From assembly GCA_964354485.1 (NCBI GenBank), contig CAYGZY010000207.1, positions 1-18,764 on the forward strand: a stretch of DNA of 18,764 nucleotides, in the 5' to 3' direction. This document shows, piece after piece, positions 1 to 7,444 of this stretch. The stretch is from CAYGXH01 sp964354485. GTDB lineage: Bacteria; Bacteroidota; Ignavibacteria; UBA10030; SZUA-254. Below the pieces are notes generated by a model. It did not search any database and was not told where the DNA came from. It saw nothing but the letters and a program-made list of their open reading frames with translations. The position numbers and the translations under genes are program-made. Positions within the stretch are counted from its first letter, which is position 1. Every line of letters begins with the position of its first letter.

Positions 1-2366
1 ACGATAAGGTGTCCGCAGAACTGCAGCGTATTGTTTCCAAAGCCCTCGAAAAGGATAGGGAAGACCGTTATCAGCATATCGATGAAATGCTGGCGGATCT
101 GCGCCGGGAACGCAAACATCGGGAATACACACGGACGGCATACATTACTCCAAAACCACCGGTTACAGAATCTTCCGCTGATGAAAAGAAAGCTGAGGCT
201 GTCCGGATTCCTCAGGAAAGCAGTCGCGTTTCTGTATTGAGACGAATGAAAAAGCCAATCATAGTGGTTGGAATTATTGCTGTCATCATCGCGGCATTTA
301 TTATCATTAAACCCCTTATTTTTGATGAACTGCTTGTATCGGAACCCAAACCGATTGCAGTGATTGCCTTCGTTAACCAAACAGGTGACAGGGCATACGA
401 CTATTTGCAGGATGCAATTCCAAATCTACTTATTACTAGTCTTGAACAATCCAAGTATCTCAGAGTAATGACGTGGGAACGGATGCACGATGTCTTAGAA
501 CAGATAGGGAAGGGGGATGTAGAGCGCATCGACAAGGAATTGGGCTTTGAATTGTGCAGGAGGGAAGGTATCCACGCAATTGTACTGGGAAGTTACGTAA
601 AAGCCGGTGAAACTTTCGCGACCGATGTAAAAGTTTTGGACGTAAATACAAAAGAACTACTAAAGAGCGTTAGTGCTCGCGGTGAGGGTGTGCAGAGTAT
701 ACTCAACAATCAGATCGACGAGCTCAGCAAGGAAATATCACGCGGGGTGGGACTTTCAGACAGGAAAATCGCGGTATCTCCCCAGCAGATTGCTTTGTTC
801 ACAACAAATTCGATGGAAGCGTACAGCTATTTTCTCAAAGGACGCGAGCAGTACGAGAAAGGATATTGGCTGGAATCTGTTCCCTCACTTGAACAAGCTG
901 TCAGACTCGATTCAACATTCGCCATGGCTTATCTGTATCTAGCCCGTGCTTATGGAAGTCGTGCGAACATGCGTGAACAGTACAGGAACTATAGACAAGC
1001 TAAGGCATTTGCCGCGAAGGCATCCGAAAAAGAGAGACTCTACATTGAAGCATCATATGCCAGCGTAATTGATAAAGATCCGCAGAGACGGTTCGAAATT
1101 CTGAAAACTATTGCATCAAGGTTCCCGAAAGAAAAAGAAATCTACCTTGATTTGGGTGTTTATTACTATTCACATAGCATGATCAATGAATCAATTGATG
1201 CACTCAATAAAGCGCTGGAACTCGATCCGAATTATGGCAAAGCGCTTAATCAGATGGCATACGTGTATGCGCGAATGGGTGACTATGAAAAAGCGCAGGA
1301 GTATTTGCGAAAATATGCATTGGTGAATCCTAGGGAACCGGATCCACTAGATTCAATGGGTGATATGTATTTCTATATAGGAGATATGCAAACTGCGATC
1401 GCTAAATACAAAGAAGCTCTTGCAATTAAACCCGAATTCGGTTCGCAGTTTAAAATTGCATATATCTATGGATTGCTGGAAGATTACCCTACCGGATTGG
1501 AATGGCTTGAAACTTCTTTAAGGAATGTGCCGTCTTCTATCCCCCAAGGTGGAACCGAGGCATGGAGATCAGTATTCCATTACATAATGGGTCAAAGGAA
1601 TCAGGCGATCCGGGATCTCGAAGAGGCTCAGCGGTTGTGGGGTACGATAGGAAATATATACTTTATCGCTTTAGCAGATGTCTTGAAAGCATATTATATT
1701 CTCAATAGGGGTGATACCAGATTAAGTTTGGAAATAGCAGAGAAATCATTTTCCGTACTGACAGAGGAAGCGCTTGCAGGCAAAGCTAATAATATTGCTT
1801 CCCTCAATTCGATTCGTTGTATTGTCGCTCTTAATAATAAACAGATTGATTCAGCAAAAGGGGCCCTCAAAGCTATGGAAGATCAACTGTCGCACTTAGC
1901 ACCGTCGTCGATTGAGGATTATCGCTACACGCATACATTGTTACATAGTGAAATATATCTTGCTCAGGGGAAAATAGACAGCGCGATCACTGTGGCCGGG
2001 CAAGCGAACGCATCTAAACCCTATAGTCTCGGCGCACCTCAGTTTGCCTCATACACTAAAATTTCTCTTATTCCCAGATGCAGGGATGTTGCAGCCCGGG
2101 CATATATTCAAAAAGGCCGAATCAACGAAGCGATAGCAGAATATGAACGGCTGGCGACTTTCAATCCGAAACGTGAGGACAGGCGCTTTATAAGTCCGGA
2201 GTACCACTACTACCTTGCAAAACTCTACGAACAGACGGGGCAGAAAGATAAAGCGATCCAGAGGTACGAGAAGTTTTTAACCATATGGAAATCTGCAGAT
2301 GCTGATATTCCTGAACTGATCGATGCGAAAGCACAGCTTGGGAAGTTAAAAGAATTGAAAAAATAA
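1..2366 (+). CDS. Ser/Thr protein kinase with TPR tail, 5'-truncated by window edge
   Basis: The reading frame is open to the left edge, so the GTG at 9 is probably internal. Counting from it, residues 1-38 match the last helix of a bacterial Hanks-type kinase domain (ALEKD..DRYQ..DEML.DL), the part after the catalytic core. A basic linker leads to one membrane helix at about 83-105. Next is a TolB/FlgO-like segment beginning PIAVIAFVNQTGD, then TPR helices at about 265-320, 378-480 and 735-770 with typical A-L-x-x-x-P-x-x-x-x-A spacing. Catalytic residues cannot be checked because they lie outside the window. The inferred topology is an inner-membrane receptor kinase with cytosolic kinase and external TPRs. 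Two further kinases in this window share the layout. TPR and membrane calls are firm; its ligand and substrate are unknown. Confidence 0.85.
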   Translation, partial: DKVSAELQRIVSKALEKDREDRYQHIDEMLADLRRERKHREYTRTAYITPKPPVTESSADEKKAEAVRIPQESSRVSVLRRMKKPIIVVGIIAVIIAAFIIIKPLIFDELLVSEPKPIAVIAFVNQTGDRAYDYLQDAIPNLLITSLEQSKYLRVMTWERMHDVLEQIGKGDVERIDKELGFELCRREGIHAIVLGSYVKAGETFATDVKVLDVNTKELLKSVSARGEGVQSILNNQIDELSKEISRGVGLSDRKIAVSPQQIALFTTNSMEAYSYFLKGREQYEKGYWLESVPSLEQAVRLDSTFAMAYLYLARAYGSRANMREQYRNYRQAKAFAAKASEKERLYIEASYASVIDKDPQRRFEILKTIASRFPKEKEIYLDLGVYYYSHSMINESIDALNKALELDPNYGKALNQMAYVYARMGDYEKAQEYLRKYALVNPREPDPLDSMGDMYFYIGDMQTAIAKYKEALAIKPEFGSQFKIAYIYGLLEDYPTGLEWLETSLRNVPSSIPQGGTEAWRSVFHYIMGQRNQAIRDLEEAQRLWGTIGNIYFIALADVLKAYYILNRGDTRLSLEIAEKSFSVLTEEALAGKANNIASLNSIRCIVALNNKQIDSAKGALKAMEDQLSHLAPSSIEDYRYTHTLLHSEIYLAQGKIDSAITVAGQANASKPYSLGAPQFASYTKISLIPRCRDVAARAYIQKGRINEAIAEYERLATFNPKREDRRFISPEYHYYLAKLYEQTGQKDKAIQRYEKFLTIWKSADADIPELIDAKAQLGKLKELKK

Positions 2367-2500
2367 ACGACAGTTAAATAATATAAATTCCACTTCATGG
2401 ATCATCCGTGTTGTGGGCGATAATCACTACTTGCGTTTTTGCAAGGTAGAGATGTTTCGAAGAGGTTCTGACAGATTGAGGGTAAACTGGAAGAACTAAT

Positions 2501-2554
2501 ATGATTAGTCAGCTGATATCGCTTTATAGAATCCTTGAGAAATTAAGCAATGGA
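2501..2554 (+). pseudogene. Truncated relic of a kinase 5' end (copy 1)
   Basis: Eighteen codons read MISQLISLYRILEKLSNG. This aligns without gaps to the start of the intact kinase at 2879 (MIGQTISHYRILEKLGEG), with five substitutions. Similarity stops at the glycine-rich loop, where a palindromic repeat begins at about 2557. The frame stays open to 2710 but reads through the palindromes and carries no further kinase sequence. I read it as a leftover of a duplicated or recombined kinase gene. Confidence 0.6.
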
Positions 2555-2556
2555 GA

Positions 2557-2591
2557 TCCGACTACGCTCCAAAAGATGGAGCTTCGTCGGA
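2557..2591. repeat. Imperfect palindrome with 15-base arms
   Basis: The arms are 2557-2571 and 2577-2591. Each is two 6-bp perfect stems (TCCGAC with GTCGGA, GCTCCA with TGGAGC) separated by a 3-base mismatch, around a 5-base loop. It directly follows kinase relic copy 1. The form is that of a REP-like or MITE-like extragenic palindrome. No transposase or RAYT gene is present in the window. Confidence 0.6.
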
Positions 2592-2606
2592 CTGAATCTG
2601 TACCTA

Positions 2607-2662
2607 CCTGTGCTGCCGACTCCTGTCTACGCTTCGATTTGGTTGGTAAACCGGCAGGCAGG
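2607..2662. repeat. Imperfect inverted repeat, CCTG(n)CTGCCG arms
   Basis: The left arm 2607-2618 and right arm 2651-2662 pair as CCTG-n-CTGCCG with CGGCAG-n-CAGG, with one bulged base, around a spacer of about 32 bases. It lies between the palindromes at 2557 and 2679 and seems to belong to the same cluster of hairpin-forming repeats. Confidence 0.45.
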
Positions 2663-2678
2663 GAAGGGGCTGGGCTTG

Positions 2679-2703
2679 CCCGCCAATCTTTGTGGCGGGG
2701 GAT
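2679..2703 (+). repeat. Dispersed hairpin repeat, copy A
   Basis: The arms CCCGCCA (2679-2685) and TGGCGGG (2693-2699) form a perfect 7-bp stem with a 7-base loop. The 25 bases 2679-2703 are identical to the reverse complement of 14842-14866. Two exact copies more than 12 kb apart and in opposite orientation mark it as a dispersed repeat, not a chance hairpin. Confidence 0.75.
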
Positions 2704-2727
2704 TAGTTAGAACTAAGGATTTTGCTA

Positions 2728-2757
2728 ATGATAGGTCAAACCATATCGCATTATAAG
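2728..2757 (+). pseudogene. Truncated relic of a kinase 5' end (copy 2)
   Basis: Ten codons read MIGQTISHYK, the conserved start of both intact kinases here (MIGQTISHYR at 2879, MIGQTVSHYK at 18658). At the DNA level it is about equally close to both, with roughly five or six differences in 30 bases. Kinase similarity ends exactly where the long inverted repeat beginning at 2755 takes over. Confidence 0.6.
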
Positions 2758-2841
2758 TCCCAAAATCACCCACGAGTCCGCCTGCTTGTCCACCATCTGT
2801 TTGGCAGAGGGCGGACGAGTGGTTGTGATTTTGAGGACCTT
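2755..2841. repeat. Long imperfect inverted repeat (about 28-base arms)
   Basis: The left arm 2755-2782 and right arm 2810-2841 pair over nearly their whole length. Blocks AAG-TCC, CAAAATCAC, CCAC and GTCCGCC are matched by their complements, with a few 1-2 base bulges, around a 27-base loop. It would fold into a long hairpin in RNA or single-stranded DNA. It sits just upstream of the kinase start at 2879, so it could also affect the leader of that mRNA. Confidence 0.65.
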
Positions 2842-2878
2842 GACGAACCGCCATGGCAGATGAGGAAGGGACTCACTC

Positions 2879-5296
2879 ATGATTGGACAAACTATTTCTC
2901 ATTATAGGATCCTCGAAAAGCTTGGCGAAGGCGGAATGGGCGTTGTCTACAAAGCCCACGACACTAGACTCGACCGCGATGTTGCACTGAAATTCCTTCC
3001 CCGAGAACTCACTTGTGATCCCGACGCGCGAAAACGCTTCATCCATGAAGCACAGGCAGCTTCAATACTGGATGATCCGAATATCTGCGCAGTTCATGAA
3101 ATAAATGAAACCGAAGATGGTAGTTCCTATATCGCTATGGCCTGCTATGATGGGGAATCGCTGAAGCAGAAAATTCAGAGAGGACAATTGCCAATCACTG
3201 AAGCCATCGATATAGCAATTCAAGTGGCACGAGGTCTTATTAATGCGCACGGACACGGTATCGTTCATCGGGATATCAAACCGGGAAACATAATGATCAC
3301 TACTACCGGTGTGGTGAAGATTCTCGATTTTGGACTTGCAAAACTTGCCGGATTATCTACCATAACTAAGATGGGATCTACTGTCGGTACCGTTGCATAT
3401 ATGTCTCCTGAGCAAGCGCGTGGAGAGGTAGTTGACAATAGAAGCGACATCTGGTCCCTTGGAGTTGTGCTTTATGAAATGATCGCGGGTCGCCCTCCAT
3501 TCACCAGCGAGTATGAACAAGCACTGGTCTATGAAATTTTGAATGAGCAGCCCAAACCCATTTCTGAAATACGCAGAGATGTACCGAAAGGAATAGTCTC
3601 GATACTTCAAAAAGCATTAGCGAAGAATCCTGCCGAACGATACCAACATGCCGCGGAACTGCTGACCGACCTAGATGCGCTGCGGGAAGGTCGGGCAATC
3701 GGCAGGAAAAAGAAAGTCCGGTTAATAAGACATCTATGGAAGCCGGCTATCAGGTATGCTGTAATCGCTCTTGTTATGGTCTTAGCTGCAGAAACGCTGT
3801 ACCGGATATTTAAACCTTCGGTGGTGCAAGACGAGTTGAACTTCGCAATCGGGATTCTTCCGTTCGAAGATCAAACCCACGAAGCAACTATTATGGAATG
3901 GATCCCGACTCTCCAAAGGGTTCTTGCCTCAGAGCTTAGTGGTATGAAGAACCTAACGGTATTCGATCCATCGAGTCTAAATGGACTCCTAGAAAATGAG
4001 CTGGGTACGGCGCAACCAGCGCGTGGTCCTAAATTGTACGATGCGATCAGGAACACAAAGATCTCCTATGTTGTTGATGGGGCAATAATCAAATCCGGCG
4101 GTGCTTATGAGATCCGATCGAACGTTATCGATCCGTCAAACGGAAAAATCCTCTATTCGGCCCAAATCCCAGTAGCTGGTTTTGGGGATCTAACGAAGAT
4201 AGGCCAGTTAGTCTCTCAAAGGATTCTGAGTTATTTTGAAATGATTCTTCATCTGAAAACGATTAAGGAAATTAAACCATGGATTGAGCATAAGACTAGT
4301 AATGTAGAAGCTCTGATAGCATTCGAAAAGGCATACCAATTGATTTACAGCGAGAAGGGTGGGCCTGAAAGGGGTAAATACCTTCGCCGAGCTATCGAAC
4401 TTGACTCGACTTTCGTCACGCCGCGTCTGTGGCTCATCCAAGCACTGGTGGGCAGCGACAGTATACAGCAAGCGAAGGAACATTATCAGACTCTCCTTAG
4501 GCTTGAATCCGGTTCGAGCCCCTTTGAACAGGAGATGATCAACTGGGCCGGTGCATTCATTAACGGTGACCAGCCCGGCCAGGAACGATACCTACATATG
4601 GCCTTGGAGTTGGCTCCCGGTAATAATATACTTCTCCTCAACCTTGGCTGGACCCGTTTCGAGATGGGAAAATATTCTGAGGCAGTGGAAACCCTCCTAC
4701 CTGTCTATGTGAGCCACTGGAATTATTCAGCCACCTATTGGCTTCTTGGCGCGTGCTATAACAGGTTGAAGCAATATGATAAGGCCAGGTATGTCCTCGA
4801 ACAATCACTATCAATCAGACCGGTCACCAGAGACATCTATCGATTGTTGCTCACGCTTATGCTAAGGGAAAATAACATTGCGAAAGCTTCGGAGTATGAG
4901 GATCTCTATCTGCAGAGGTCGCGGGAGGTGGGTGAGGCATTAGACAAATCATACGCATCGCTAGCATCGACATGTGCAGCGGAGGGGTTTGATAATAAGG
5001 CTGTAAAATACTATATCTCAGCGTCAGAGCTGAGGTCGAATATTGCGTGGTATCACGATAGCCTTGGTAACGTGCTTTACCGGCAGGGAAAGGTGGGAGC
5101 GGCCTCCGATGCATATTCCCGCGCCCTCACGCTGGATTCGACGAGTGTTAACGCTCATTTGATGCTGGGGAAAATATATGAATCAGCGGGCAAACTCGAA
5201 GATGCATTGCAACATTATCGCATATATCTCAAATATGATTCCACAAGCAGGAAGGCGGTTGAAGTACGGAATTCCGTCTCCAGATTAATTCACTGA
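2879..5296 (+). CDS. Membrane Ser/Thr protein kinase with TolB-like and TPR domains
   Basis: This is an intact 805-residue Hanks-type kinase receptor. Its kinase domain spans about residues 9-268. It has the glycine-rich loop GEGGMG (16-21), ATP-binding Lys38 (VALKF), helix-C Glu57, catalytic Asp132 in HRDIKPGN, Asp150 in DFG, and SPE at 176-178, so it should be active. A single membrane helix lies at about 290-309. Beyond it is a TolB/FlgO-like segment (FAIGILPFEDQT), then TPR units from about 480 to the end. The start is set by alignment with the kinase at 18658, whose protein starts the same way; GAGGAAGGG at 2861-2869 is a possible ribosome site. A small peptide gene follows after 31 bases and is likely co-transcribed. 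Substrates are unknown; sensing through the TPR part is inferred. Confidence 0.93.
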   Translation: MIGQTISHYRILEKLGEGGMGVVYKAHDTRLDRDVALKFLPRELTCDPDARKRFIHEAQAASILDDPNICAVHEINETEDGSSYIAMACYDGESLKQKIQRGQLPITEAIDIAIQVARGLINAHGHGIVHRDIKPGNIMITTTGVVKILDFGLAKLAGLSTITKMGSTVGTVAYMSPEQARGEVVDNRSDIWSLGVVLYEMIAGRPPFTSEYEQALVYEILNEQPKPISEIRRDVPKGIVSILQKALAKNPAERYQHAAELLTDLDALREGRAIGRKKKVRLIRHLWKPAIRYAVIALVMVLAAETLYRIFKPSVVQDELNFAIGILPFEDQTHEATIMEWIPTLQRVLASELSGMKNLTVFDPSSLNGLLENELGTAQPARGPKLYDAIRNTKISYVVDGAIIKSGGAYEIRSNVIDPSNGKILYSAQIPVAGFGDLTKIGQLVSQRILSYFEMILHLKTIKEIKPWIEHKTSNVEALIAFEKAYQLIYSEKGGPERGKYLRRAIELDSTFVTPRLWLIQALVGSDSIQQAKEHYQTLLRLESGSSPFEQEMINWAGAFINGDQPGQERYLHMALELAPGNNILLLNLGWTRFEMGKYSEAVETLLPVYVSHWNYSATYWLLGACYNRLKQYDKARYVLEQSLSIRPVTRDIYRLLLTLMLRENNIAKASEYEDLYLQRSREVGEALDKSYASLASTCAAEGFDNKAVKYYISASELRSNIAWYHDSLGNVLYRQGKVGAASDAYSRALTLDSTSVNAHLMLGKIYESAGKLEDALQHYRIYLKYDSTSRKAVEVRNSVSRLIH

Positions 5297-5327
5297 TTCA
5301 ATTAACTATCCTAGAAAGGATCCTACA

Positions 5328-5636
5328 ATGCCAAAGAAAAAGGGAGTAAAAAGAGTATCTCTGAACTCGGTTTTAAATTTGGCGATCAGAGATAAAAAAT
5401 TCCTTAATGCTCTTTTGAAAAATCCGATTAAGGCGTTGGAAACCAAAGGTCTGACGATGTCGGAGAAAGAAAAGGCGTATCTTATAGTTAGGGTTGACTA
5501 TGCTCGATGCTTAAAAAATACAAAGAATATCTATAAACTACCACTGAAAGGTGGTGGTGGTGGGCCCTGTGTGTGGCCCTGTTTTAATTTACTACTGAAA
5601 AGTAGAGTGAGCTGTGCGTGGCCTCCTCCTAAATAA
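5328..5636 (+). CDS. Putative RiPP precursor peptide with two CxWP cores
   Basis: This 102-residue peptide starts at ATG 5328 behind AAAGGA. Residues 13-52 resemble RiPP leaders of the NHLP/Franean1_4349 type: A..D..F...LL..P..AL...GL..SE.E...L. The tail is unlike ordinary protein: residue 71 onward is rich in Gly, Pro, Cys and Trp, with five glycines at 75-79, Cys81, Cys85 and Cys96, and Trp83 and Trp98. It divides into two units starting at residues 71 and 88, sharing L-x-L-K and C-x-W-P. These look like two tandem cores. No YcaO, radical SAM, LanM or C39 peptidase gene is nearby. The only adjacent enzyme is the isoprenoid-fold protein at 5822, which recalls ComX/ComQ. Being expressed as a small protein is likely; precursor status is inferred from composition and context. 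Confidence 0.6.
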   Translation: MPKKKGVKRVSLNSVLNLAIRDKKFLNALLKNPIKALETKGLTMSEKEKAYLIVRVDYARCLKNTKNIYKLPLKGGGGGPCVWPCFNLLLKSRVSCAWPPPK

Positions 5637-5821
5637 GTGTCGGATGCTTGGGGTTTGTACAACGCTACAGCTTAAAGAATATTTGAGCGATATTGATAAT
5701 TAAGAGAAAAACGAGATCGCTATTCCCAATCCGACAGGCTCATGTCAAGGTTTGTATTCTGAGTCTTCGGCATGAGACCGAAGCGCAGTTTCATAGTTAC
5801 CATGGTCATTGAAGGTGAAGC
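5637..5821. other. Intergenic spacer with small hairpin
   Basis: This is a 185-base gap between the peptide gene and the isoprenoid-enzyme gene. It contains one hairpin, CTTCGG (5765-5770) with CCGAAG (5778-5783) around a 7-base loop, without a T-tract. It could be an mRNA-stability or attenuation element, or nothing. The gap is long enough for a separate promoter, but I could not identify one with confidence. Confidence 0.4.
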
Positions 5822-6784
5822 ATGTTAAGTTTACATTCATTCTTCCGATGGCGGGTGGAGAGGACTGTCAACTCATGGCCGCGGGTGATTCAAAGAGACA
5901 TTCGGCAGTATCTAGGTTTGGCACGCAAGAAGTTCGGCGCTGATGCCCGCCTTCACGGCCGCAGAACTAACCAGCCGTATTGGATTCTCCTGCCGTTCTG
6001 GCTAAAGCAAAAGCTTGGTCGAAGAAATGGGGTGTTTCGGGGTAAGCATTTCATGGATGATATACTCTGGGGACAATATTGCCTGTTTATCTTTATTAGA
6101 ATCCAGGACGATCTCTTCGACAAGCACACAGAACGTTTCTCTCTCATCTATCCGTCGGATTTGTTCCTGTTCGAGGCAGAGCGTGTTTTCTCCAAATACT
6201 TCCATAAGGCATCTGCATTCTGGAATATCTACAGAAGTTGTATAGTAGAAACCATTCTTGCCATTGCGAGCGGAGATAGTATGGAGCGCAAGCCCGTGAG
6301 AAATCGTGAGCGGTTGCTCTCGGCTCATGGTCGCACATCTACGATCTGTAACGTCGCCCCGGCAGCGCTATGCCTGAAGGCAGGGCGAATCAGGGATTTC
6401 AAACGCGTTTCGGTCTTTGCCACGGAAATGATGAAAACCGGGGCGATCGTTGACGATTTGCAAGACCTGGAAGAGGATCTAGAACGCGGACGATTCAATT
6501 ATGCCGCATCTTTTTTCCTGCACGGTATAAGAATGAAAAAGTCCGGGAAGAAAATTGTTCGCCGCCAGATCGTCCGCAATGTTCTACTCAGCGATGGATT
6601 GACCAGGTTGTTTCAAGAAATCAATCGCCACCTGGACCTTGCGGAAAGGTCAATCAAGCCCATTGCGGTCCCGGCAGCTAATAAGTATCTCCAATCCTAC
6701 CGCAGATCTATTGCCATTATGGAAAATGACATCCATCGATGGAGAGTACGCACGATCTTCGGGAGTAGGATTGGGAAGATGTGA
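5822..6784 (+). CDS. Class I isoprenoid synthase-fold protein
   Basis: This 320-residue protein starts at ATG 5822 behind GAAGGTGA. It has two Asp-rich motifs 115 residues apart, as in trans-prenyltransferases and class I terpene synthases. The first is DDLFD at 96-100 in IRIQDDLFDKH. The second is DDLQD at 211-215, continued as DLEEDLERGRFNY, which also recalls the second motif of squalene/phytoene synthases. These Asp residues would bind Mg-diphosphate. I do not see the N-terminal GKRxRP motif that binds isopentenyl diphosphate in chain-elongating synthases, so the enzyme may transfer or cyclise an allylic diphosphate. The N-terminus is very basic and no membrane helix is obvious. ComQ, of similar length and fold, prenylates the ComX peptide, and the preceding gene here encodes a Trp-containing small peptide. 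The fold is fairly sure; the substrate is not. Confidence 0.75.
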   Translation: MLSLHSFFRWRVERTVNSWPRVIQRDIRQYLGLARKKFGADARLHGRRTNQPYWILLPFWLKQKLGRRNGVFRGKHFMDDILWGQYCLFIFIRIQDDLFDKHTERFSLIYPSDLFLFEAERVFSKYFHKASAFWNIYRSCIVETILAIASGDSMERKPVRNRERLLSAHGRTSTICNVAPAALCLKAGRIRDFKRVSVFATEMMKTGAIVDDLQDLEEDLERGRFNYAASFFLHGIRMKKSGKKIVRRQIVRNVLLSDGLTRLFQEINRHLDLAERSIKPIAVPAANKYLQSYRRSIAIMENDIHRWRVRTIFGSRIGKM

Positions 6785-6900
6785 ATGATGCAATCCAATT
6801 GAGGAATTAACTATCATTCCAGTTGGTACACCTTTAAAAAGGAGTAGGCCAGTCTGGGCATTCCGAAGAAATCAGGATACCACTAGTCAAAAGTCGGAAT

Positions 6901-6920
6901 TTTTACCGGACAGGGTAAAA
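6901..6920. terminator. Possible terminator hairpin between convergent genes
   Basis: TTTTACC (6901-6907) and GGTAAAA (6914-6920) form a perfect 7-bp stem with a 6-base loop in the short gap between the converging genes ending at 6784 and 6929. The stem is AT-rich and lacks a good T-tract on either strand, so it is a weak candidate. A second inverted repeat, ATTCCGA at 6860 with TCGGAAT at 6894, just precedes it. Confidence 0.35.
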
Positions 6921-6928
6921 GTAATTTA

Positions 6929-7276
6929 TCATGGCCGAGTACGGTGATCCGCGAGCGCTTGCTCAAGAGTAGGAAAAACGTCGAATATCTTTACAAGTTG
7001 GGTGATATTCAGGAGTTCTTGTACAGCTGTTCCGACACCTGCCAATCGAAGATTTCCCTCCACCTTCCGGGCGGAAGTATAAGCGCAAACAAGCGATCCG
7101 AGACCACAACTGTTTATATGTTTTACGCTGGTGAGATCGATAATAAAATTTTTGCTGCCTTTTTCGACAAGTTCATGTATCTTTTCGCGCAGTTTGTCTT
7201 GCTGCGGCTCAAGGAGAAAGTCCCCCTCCAGATGTACAACGCTGACACCAGCACTGTGAGTAACCTTTAAATGCAT
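6929..7276 (-). CDS. STAS-domain anti-sigma factor antagonist (orphan)
   Basis: This 115-residue single STAS domain is the usual length of SpoIIAA/RsbV proteins. Such proteins bind an RsbW-type anti-sigma kinase when unphosphorylated and release the sigma factor. The signature INSCGLGSLV is at about 54-63. Ser56 aligns with the phosphorylated serine of RsbV (DSTGLG), but Asn replaces the preceding Asp and Cys the following Ser/Thr. The start is ATG 7276, with AGGAGG four bases upstream. No kinase or phosphatase gene adjoins it. The nearest RsbW-like kinase is at 14346-14759, beside a different STAS gene. It could act on that kinase or on one elsewhere. Confidence 0.9.
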   Translation of the reverse strand: MHLKVTHSAGVSVVHLEGDFLLEPQQDKLREKIHELVEKGSKNFIIDLTSVKHINSCGLGSLVCAYTSARKVEGNLRLAGVGTAVQELLNITQLVKIFDVFPTLEQALADHRTRP

Positions 7277-7444
7277 AAACCCTCCTATCGATACGTTAGT
7301 TACAGTTATGGCCCTCTATTAAAATCTCATATCCGAGCCAAAGATTACCTAAAAATGAAACAATTCTCCGCATCATAAGCAAATTACTCATTTTAATAAT
7401 ATTTATTTCAATTTCATTGCGCGGTCCGGATACCTGCTTGTACA

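Larger units (their letters stand above)
2367..2878. other. Gene-free interval with kinase relics and palindromes
   Basis: No intact gene is visible on either strand over about 510 bases. The first 130 bases are featureless except for a small hairpin, CTTGC/GCAAG at 2430-2445, which has no T-tract and is a poor terminator. From 2501 on, the interval alternates between short copies of a kinase 5' end (2501 and 2728) and imperfect palindromes. The intact kinase then starts at 2879. Short open frames on both strands here have no recognisable protein character and mostly run through the palindromes. Confidence 0.7.

Noticed and set aside
2627..2854. 75-codon open frame on the minus strand in the relic region
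   Set aside because: It is made of palindromic repeat sequence and antisense of the relics; no ribosome site or protein-like composition.
6944..7270. 108-codon plus-strand open frame over the orphan STAS gene
   Set aside because: The opposite strand encodes a clear STAS domain over the same bases with a strong ribosome site, so this is an antisense shadow.
7277..7444. Possible small gene or promoter between the orphan STAS and PrsW genes
   Set aside because: I found no convincing coding frame with a ribosome site, and no -35/-10 pair good enough to report.
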